Shown here: piece by piece, positions 62,984-64,000 of the stretch
Layout: every line of letters begins with the position of its first letter
How positions within the stretch are numbered: position 1 is the first letter of the stretch
Assembly: GCF_016862795.1 (NCBI RefSeq)
Contig: NZ_BONQ01000026.1
Coordinates: 79,737-143,736, forward strand
Source: Dactylosporangium siamense
GTDB taxonomy: Bacteria; Actinomycetota; Actinomycetes; Mycobacteriales; Micromonosporaceae
Direction of reading: 5' to 3'
Length of the DNA: 64,000 nt
The notes under the pieces: generated by a model
The model's database searches: none
The model's input: the letters and a program-made list of their open reading frames with translations, nothing else
What the model was told of the DNA's origin: nothing
Program-made: the position numbers and the translations under genes

Positions 62984-64000
62984 GGATCCGCGCGACGATC
63001 CGGCTGCGGCTGGCCGTGGTGTACACCGTCGTCCTGGTCGCGACCAGTGGCGTGCTGCTGGCCGTCAACGACGTGCTGCTCTACCAGAGCCTCTACGCGC
63101 AGGTCGACGACGCGCTGATCGAACGGTCCGGCGTGCCGCCGCCGACGATCAACCCGGAAGGGCCGACGGGCGACATGAACAAGGAGCCGAAGTTCCGGTT
63201 CGACCAGCAGGTGCGGGCCGAGCTGCGGGCCGAGGCGCTGCGCGACAGCCTCGGCACGTCCGCGGTCGCGCTGCTGGTCGCGGCGCTGGCCGCGCTGGGC
63301 ATCTCGTGGCTCGTCGCCGGCCGCATGCTCCGGCCGCTGCGGACCCTGACCGCCGCCACCCGCCGGATCTCGCAGGACCGGCTGCACGAGCGGATCGCGC
63401 TCACCGGCCCGAGCGACGAGCTCAAGGAGCTCGCCGACACGTTCGACGCCATGGTGGAGCGCCTCGAAGCGTCGTTTCGCAGCCAGCGCAGGTTCGTCGC
63501 CGACGCCGCCCACGAGCTGCGCACGCCCCTGACGATCGTGCGGACCGGCACCGAGGTGCAGCTGGCGAAGCGGCACAGCGGACCCGAGCAGTGGGAGGCC
63601 GCGGCCCGGCGGGTCCTGACCGCGACCGGCCGCGCCGAACGCATGCTCGACGGGCTGCTCGCCCTGGCCCGCAGCGACAGCGGCGTCATCGCCGGCGAGC
63701 CCTACGACCTCGCGGTCGCCGCCGCCACCGCCCTGACCGAGGTCGACGCCGAGGCCGAGGATGCGCGGCTGCACCTCACCAACGACCTGCGCCCGGCCCC
63801 CGTCACCGGCGACCCGGCGCTGCTCGACCGGCTCCTGGGCAACCTGGTCAGCAACGCGGTCCGGCACAACCACCGCGGCGGCTGGGTCGACGTGGTCACC
63901 GCGCAACGCGACGGCGTGGTGGTCGTGACGGTCCGCAACGGCGGCGACGTCGTCCCGGCCGCGGAGGTGGACCGGCTGTTCGAGCCGTTCCAGCGGCTCG
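62980..64000 (+). CDS. Sensor histidine kinase, 3' end outside the window
   Basis: 340 codons are present. TM1 (about 10-30), an extracytoplasmic segment, TM2 (about 90-110), HAMP (LRPLRTLTAATRRISQDRL), the phosphoacceptor box VADAAHELRTPLTIVRT and an N-box GNLVSNAVRHNH. The frame stays open to the window edge, so the G-box end is not seen. Partner of the OmpR regulator. Confidence 0.94.
   Translation, partial: MRIRATIRLRLAVVYTVVLVATSGVLLAVNDVLLYQSLYAQVDDALIERSGVPPPTINPEGPTGDMNKEPKFRFDQQVRAELRAEALRDSLGTSAVALLVAALAALGISWLVAGRMLRPLRTLTAATRRISQDRLHERIALTGPSDELKELADTFDAMVERLEASFRSQRRFVADAAHELRTPLTIVRTGTEVQLAKRHSGPEQWEAAARRVLTATGRAERMLDGLLALARSDSGVIAGEPYDLAVAAATALTEVDAEAEDARLHLTNDLRPAPVTGDPALLDRLLGNLVSNAVRHNHRGGWVDVVTAQRDGVVVVTVRNGGDVVPAAEVDRLFEPFQRL

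Overview
The window is high-GC actinomycete DNA. It shows dense coding, frequent GTG starts, ATGA/GTGA-coupled operons, many secreted proteins with F5/8-type carbohydrate-binding domains, a XRE/Nudix/DUF6907 regulatory trio and a methyl-accepting chemotaxis protein. I read it as chromosomal DNA of a soil filamentous actinomycete, probably Micromonosporaceae (inference from gene content; no rRNA, tRNA or other species marker lies in the window).

Layout. 0-10 kb holds transporters and regulators: two MFS exporters, LysR, EamA with a divergent CGNR zinc-finger regulator, the DUF6907/XRE/Nudix trio and a TmrB-like P-loop protein. 10-16 kb has small proteins, a broken citrate synthase remnant, a GNAT enzyme and a secreted sugar dehydrogenase/ThuA pair. 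15.5-24 kb has a YtrA-type GntR/ABC operon, an alpha/beta hydrolase, a double universal stress protein and a LuxR-type two-component system. 24-35 kb has secreted CBM proteins, an enoyl reductase-like MDR, an APC transporter, a four-gene THI5-like ABC importer, an MCP and a STAS-HATPase fusion. 35.3-36.4 kb is a graveyard: a truncated flavin monooxygenase, an IS6-family remnant and a frameshifted DUF72 fragment. 36.5-40.7 kb is a three-gene minus-strand operon (Nudix-type regulator, nucleoside phosphorylase-like effector, large four-TM protein). 40.9-45.7 kb is a meta-cleavage pathway (extradiol dioxygenase, hydratase, acylating acetaldehyde dehydrogenase, aldolase, IclR) with a decayed hydrolase. 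47.0-58.6 kb is a ten-gene Wzy-type exopolysaccharide operon containing a P450. 58.8-64 kb is a MacAB-like export operon divergent from an OmpR/histidine kinase pair, the kinase running off the window.

Most interesting locus: 36468-40727. The effector and the membrane protein carry the same ungapped 24-residue motif (14 of 24 identical, sharing MQVGV and GDVH). It sits in the linker of the effector and at the N terminus of the membrane protein. It resembles the amyloid signalling motifs (HET-s/BASS class) that pair sensors with cell-death effectors. The upstream gene is a Nudix-family regulator whose own promoter has a perfect 8+8 bp inverted repeat. In the effector gene, a good Shine-Dalgarno and an in-frame ATG sit exactly before the motif module, so a second short product is possible. 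I read this as a candidate conflict (abortive-infection-like) system. The motif sharing is seen directly; the function is inference.

Other sequence-level signals are a nine-copy 20-bp tandem array between two genes, an in-frame 24-bp repeat array ending a glycosyltransferase, a 30-bp palindrome at the EamA/CGNR divergent start, and helically phased GTCCCA repeats in front of the XRE gene.
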